Positions 4,801 to 6,585 of a DNA stretch of 6,585 nt are shown here, piece by piece (within the stretch, counting starts at the first letter, position 1; the number at the start of each line of letters is the position of its first letter). The position numbers were made by a program, and so were the translations under genes. Location: the NCBI GenBank assembly GCA_012962595.1, contig DTXE01000004.1, positions 1-6,585 on the forward strand. The letters run 5' to 3'. Source of the DNA: Syntrophaceae bacterium (lineage in GTDB: Bacteria > Desulfobacterota > DTXE01). Below the pieces are notes generated by a model. The model saw only the letters and a list, made by a program, of their open reading frames with translations, did not search any database and was not told the DNA's origin.

Positions 4801-5124
4801 CTAACCAAAGAGTTCTTTGGCTCTTGATGACAAAAACTCCTCTGTCTCTTGGCGCAACATTCTATATTTTTCCAGAAAATCCCTTCCTTCCTCAGTCAGT
4901 TCCATACCCCGCTTCTTTTTTCCACCTCTTTCTATTAATTTCACACCCAAGCGGTCCTCGGAGGCCCTTAATCTCCCCCAGGCTCCTCTATAGGACATGT
5001 TGAGTTTCTTAGCTGCTTGGCTTAAAGATCCTGTTTCCTTGATGGCCAGCAATAAAATCTCCCTCCCCCGCCCAAAAAGAAGCTGACCGTTCTCCTCTAT
5101 CCAGATCTTTAATTTGACCTCCAT
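4801..5124 (-). CDS. ModE-type N-terminal winged-helix transcriptional regulator (no molybdate-binding domain)
   Basis: The 107-residue product matches the LysR-like winged-helix half of ModE: GRGREILLLAIKETGSLSQA (18-37), AAKKLNMSYRGAWGRL (37-52, recognition helix), KLIERGGKKKRGMELTEEGR (62-81, wing) and a terminal helix (DFLEKYRMLRQETEEF) suited to dimerisation. Full ModE adds two molybdate-binding MOP/TOBE domains, which are missing. The stop TAG at 4801-4803 leaves no room for them, so this is one of the stand-alone ModE_N-like regulators often found near molybdenum, tungsten and redox genes. The ligand, if any, cannot be read. ATG 5124-5122 is preceded by AGAGG at a spacing of about 8-9 nt. 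The gene overlaps the gpsA stop by 16 bp and is followed 8 bp later by the siroheme decarboxylase gene, so it may control this operon or a distant regulon. Confidence 0.82.
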   Translation of the reverse strand: MEVKLKIWIEENGQLLFGRGREILLLAIKETGSLSQAAKKLNMSYRGAWGRLRASEDRLGVKLIERGGKKKRGMELTEEGRDFLEKYRMLRQETEEFLSSRAKELFG

Positions 5125-6161
5125 GGAAAAAATCCTCTCTCCAGTTCATCCTTTGGGGCTCGGTCCATCAATTCCTTGACCGCTTCTTTGGGCGATTTAT
5201 TCCCATAAAGTACATGGTATATCTGTTCCGTTATGGGCATTTCGGTAGTTAACCTCTGGGACAAATCGTAAGCCGATTTAGTGGTAGCAATACCTTCTGC
5301 TACCATACGCATATCGGCTAAAATGTCGCTTAGAGGCATACCCCGTCCCAATCTAAGACCTACGGTGCGATTTCTACTTAGATCTGCGGTGCAGGTTAGA
5401 ACCAGATCTCCTATCCCGGCCAAACCCGCAAAGGTCAAGGGATTTGCACCTAATCTCACACCTAACCGACTTATCTCCGCTATACCTCGGGTAATAAGGG
5501 CAGCGCGTGCATTGTAACCTAAACCCAGGCCATCTGAAATCCCAGCACCAATAGCTATAACATTCTTAAGTGCCCCACCTAACTCTACACCTATAACATC
5601 TAAGCTGGTATAAACTCTGAAAAAAGGGGTAGTAAATAATGTTTGGATGGCCTCAGCCATTTTCTGATTCCTTGAAGCCACAGTAACTGCGGTAAGCTGT
5701 CTCTCTGCCACTTCCCTTGCGAAGCTAGGTCCAGAGAGACAAACTAAGCGGTCATGTAAGGGTAAGGGTAATATTTCCTTCAATATCCCAGACATGGTGA
5801 GCAGTGTGTCGTTTTCGATCCCTTTGGTAGCACTTAGGATGATGCAGGAATCCCCCACATATGACTTTAGTTTAGAGACTGTTTCTCTAAAAACATGGGA
5901 TGGGACCGCCAGCACCAATACATCCTTTCCGTGAGAGGCCTCTTCTAAGGACTGTGTGGGGTGAATACCCTTTGATAAAGTGATTCGAGGAAGATAAACC
6001 GCATTTTCTTTTCGATTAACAATGGCTTCATAAACGTCATCTCCATGTACCCATAAGCTGACATCCATACCCTTTTCAGCCAGAAGATTGGCCAAGGTGG
6101 TCCCCCAACTCCCTGCCCCAATTATTCCTATTTTTAAACATCCTTTGGCTAGGCTGGTCAC
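5109..6161 (-). CDS. gpsA: Glycerol-3-phosphate dehydrogenase [NAD(P)+]
   Basis: GpsA reduces dihydroxyacetone phosphate to sn-glycerol 3-phosphate with NAD(P)H in the cytoplasm, supplying the backbone of bacterial phospholipids. The 350 residues carry the full set of hallmarks: dinucleotide-binding GIIGAGSWGTTLA (12-24), LVLAVPSH (82-89), LSATKGIE with Lys113, LSGPSFAREVA (142-152), and the catalytic C-terminal block GVELGGALKNVIAIGAGISD with Lys199, then YNARAALITRGIAE, FAGLAGIGDLVLTCT and SRNRTVG. Length is slightly above the usual 330-340, partly from an N-terminal extension of about ten residues. The start used is GTG 6161-6159, since no ATG precedes the first strand. An in-frame TGA lies a few codons upstream. 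There is no strong ribosome binding site, so translation may be coupled to gyrA, which ends 24 bp earlier. The 3' end overlaps the ModE-like gene by 16 bp. Confidence 0.97.
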   Translation of the reverse strand: MTSLAKGCLKIGIIGAGSWGTTLANLLAEKGMDVSLWVHGDDVYEAIVNRKENAVYLPRITLSKGIHPTQSLEEASHGKDVLVLAVPSHVFRETVSKLKSYVGDSCIILSATKGIENDTLLTMSGILKEILPLPLHDRLVCLSGPSFAREVAERQLTAVTVASRNQKMAEAIQTLFTTPFFRVYTSLDVIGVELGGALKNVIAIGAGISDGLGLGYNARAALITRGIAEISRLGVRLGANPLTFAGLAGIGDLVLTCTADLSRNRTVGLRLGRGMPLSDILADMRMVAEGIATTKSAYDLSQRLTTEMPITEQIYHVLYGNKSPKEAVKELMDRAPKDELERGFFPWRSN

Positions 6162-6185
6162 GCTTTCAACTGCTCAAGGCCACAA

Positions 6186-6585
6186 TTAGCCTTCTTCCCC
6201 TTCTGCCAAACGGGCTATAGCAACCACCTTTTCATTTGGCTCAACATTTATCAGTCTGACACCTTGAGTATTTCTGCCAATTATAGATATACCCCTGGCC
6301 TTTATTCGGATAATCTTGCCTTTGTCGGTAATCAAGATGAGTTCGTCCTCATCCATAACCCGTCCAACCCCCACAACATTTCCATTCCGTCCTCTAACTT
6401 TAATATTGACAACCCCCTTTCCTCCACGTCGCTGGAGTCTGTATCGATCTGATCTGGTCCTCTTGCCATAGCCATTTTCTGTAACCGTAAGTATGGTGTC
6501 CTTGCCGCTTACCATCTCCATACCTATTACATAATCACCCTTATCCAAAACCATCCCTCTGACACCCATAGCAGTCCTGCCCATA
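6186..6585 (-). CDS. gyrA: DNA gyrase subunit A, C-terminal domain (5' part outside window)
   Basis: This is the last 132-133 residues of gyrase A, the DNA-wrapping C-terminal beta-pinwheel of the enzyme that introduces negative supercoils. The GyrA-box QRRGGKG, which distinguishes gyrase from topoisomerase IV, lies about 75 residues before the stop. Around it are repeated blade sequences: MGRTAMGVRGM, ILTVTENGYGKRT, LILITDKGKIIRI, SIIGRNTQGVRLINV and KVVAIARL. The ATG at 6584-6582 is an internal Met of the MGRTA blade motif, not the start. The protein ends in a very short acidic tail (EGEEG), unlike the long acidic tail of the E. coli subunit. The TAA is at 6186-6188, 24 bp before the gpsA start, suggesting read-through into gpsA. 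Confidence 0.97.
   Translation of the reverse strand, partial: MGRTAMGVRGMVLDKGDYVIGMEMVSGKDTILTVTENGYGKRTRSDRYRLQRRGGKGVVNIKVRGRNGNVVGVGRVMDEDELILITDKGKIIRIKARGISIIGRNTQGVRLINVEPNEKVVAIARLAEGEEG

Noticed and set aside
1..6585. Template repeat, reverse transcriptase or Avd gene of the DGR inside the window
   Set aside because: I saw no AAC-rich near-copy of 1141-1248 on either strand and no RT motif such as YxDD in any credible frame; they must lie outside if they exist.
1..6585. tRNA, rRNA or CRISPR array
   Set aside because: No cloverleaf, rRNA-like stretch or regularly spaced direct repeats were recognised.

Overview
The window looks like a chromosomal segment from an uncultured anaerobic bacterium of moderate GC content. 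A bacterial gyrA 3' end, gpsA and an Ahb-type siroheme decarboxylase point to a bacterium using the siroheme-derived (alternative) haem route or haem d1 chemistry, as in sulfate reducers and many uncultured lineages. The phylum cannot be fixed from the sequence alone.

Right half (about 4328-6585, all minus strand): a compact housekeeping run in the order gyrA (partial), gpsA, a ModE-type winged-helix regulator and an AhbA/AhbB-family siroheme decarboxylase. Spacing is tight: 24 bp between gyrA and gpsA, a 16-bp overlap between gpsA and the regulator, and 8 bp before the decarboxylase. This suggests co-transcription.

Middle (about 1132-4250, minus strand): an accessory, probably defence-type module. 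A small retropepsin-like aspartic protease is followed 43 bp later by a multidomain STAND protein: an N-terminal HD phosphohydrolase-like domain, a NACHT NTPase with clear Walker A and B motifs, the NACHT winged-helix region, and a C-terminal formylglycine-generating-enzyme (FGE)/C-type-lectin-fold domain. One extra base in a GGGGAAAA run splits the STAND protein into two reading frames. Repaired, it would be 883 residues. Its last 35 codons or so are the main find. They form a GC-rich patch (66% GC by hand count against 48% upstream and 28% downstream) in which almost every position that should vary uses an NNC codon, where an AAC template would have been adenine-mutagenised. This is the signature of the variable region of a diversity-generating retroelement (DGR). 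The template repeat and reverse transcriptase are not in the window.

Left part (1-1110): a graveyard of accessory genes. It holds the 3' end of a PD-(D/E)XK-nuclease-like protein (plus strand); a second, internally deleted and frameshifted FGE-domain gene truncated just before where its own variable region would lie (minus strand); an unidentified reading-frame remnant ending two codons upstream of that FGE start; an 18-bp imperfect palindrome; and a decayed VapC/PIN toxin that has lost its N terminus and most of its catalytic acids.

Together the middle and left parts read as a STAND sensor with an evolvable ligand-binding tip, set in a zone of gene decay beside a stable housekeeping operon.
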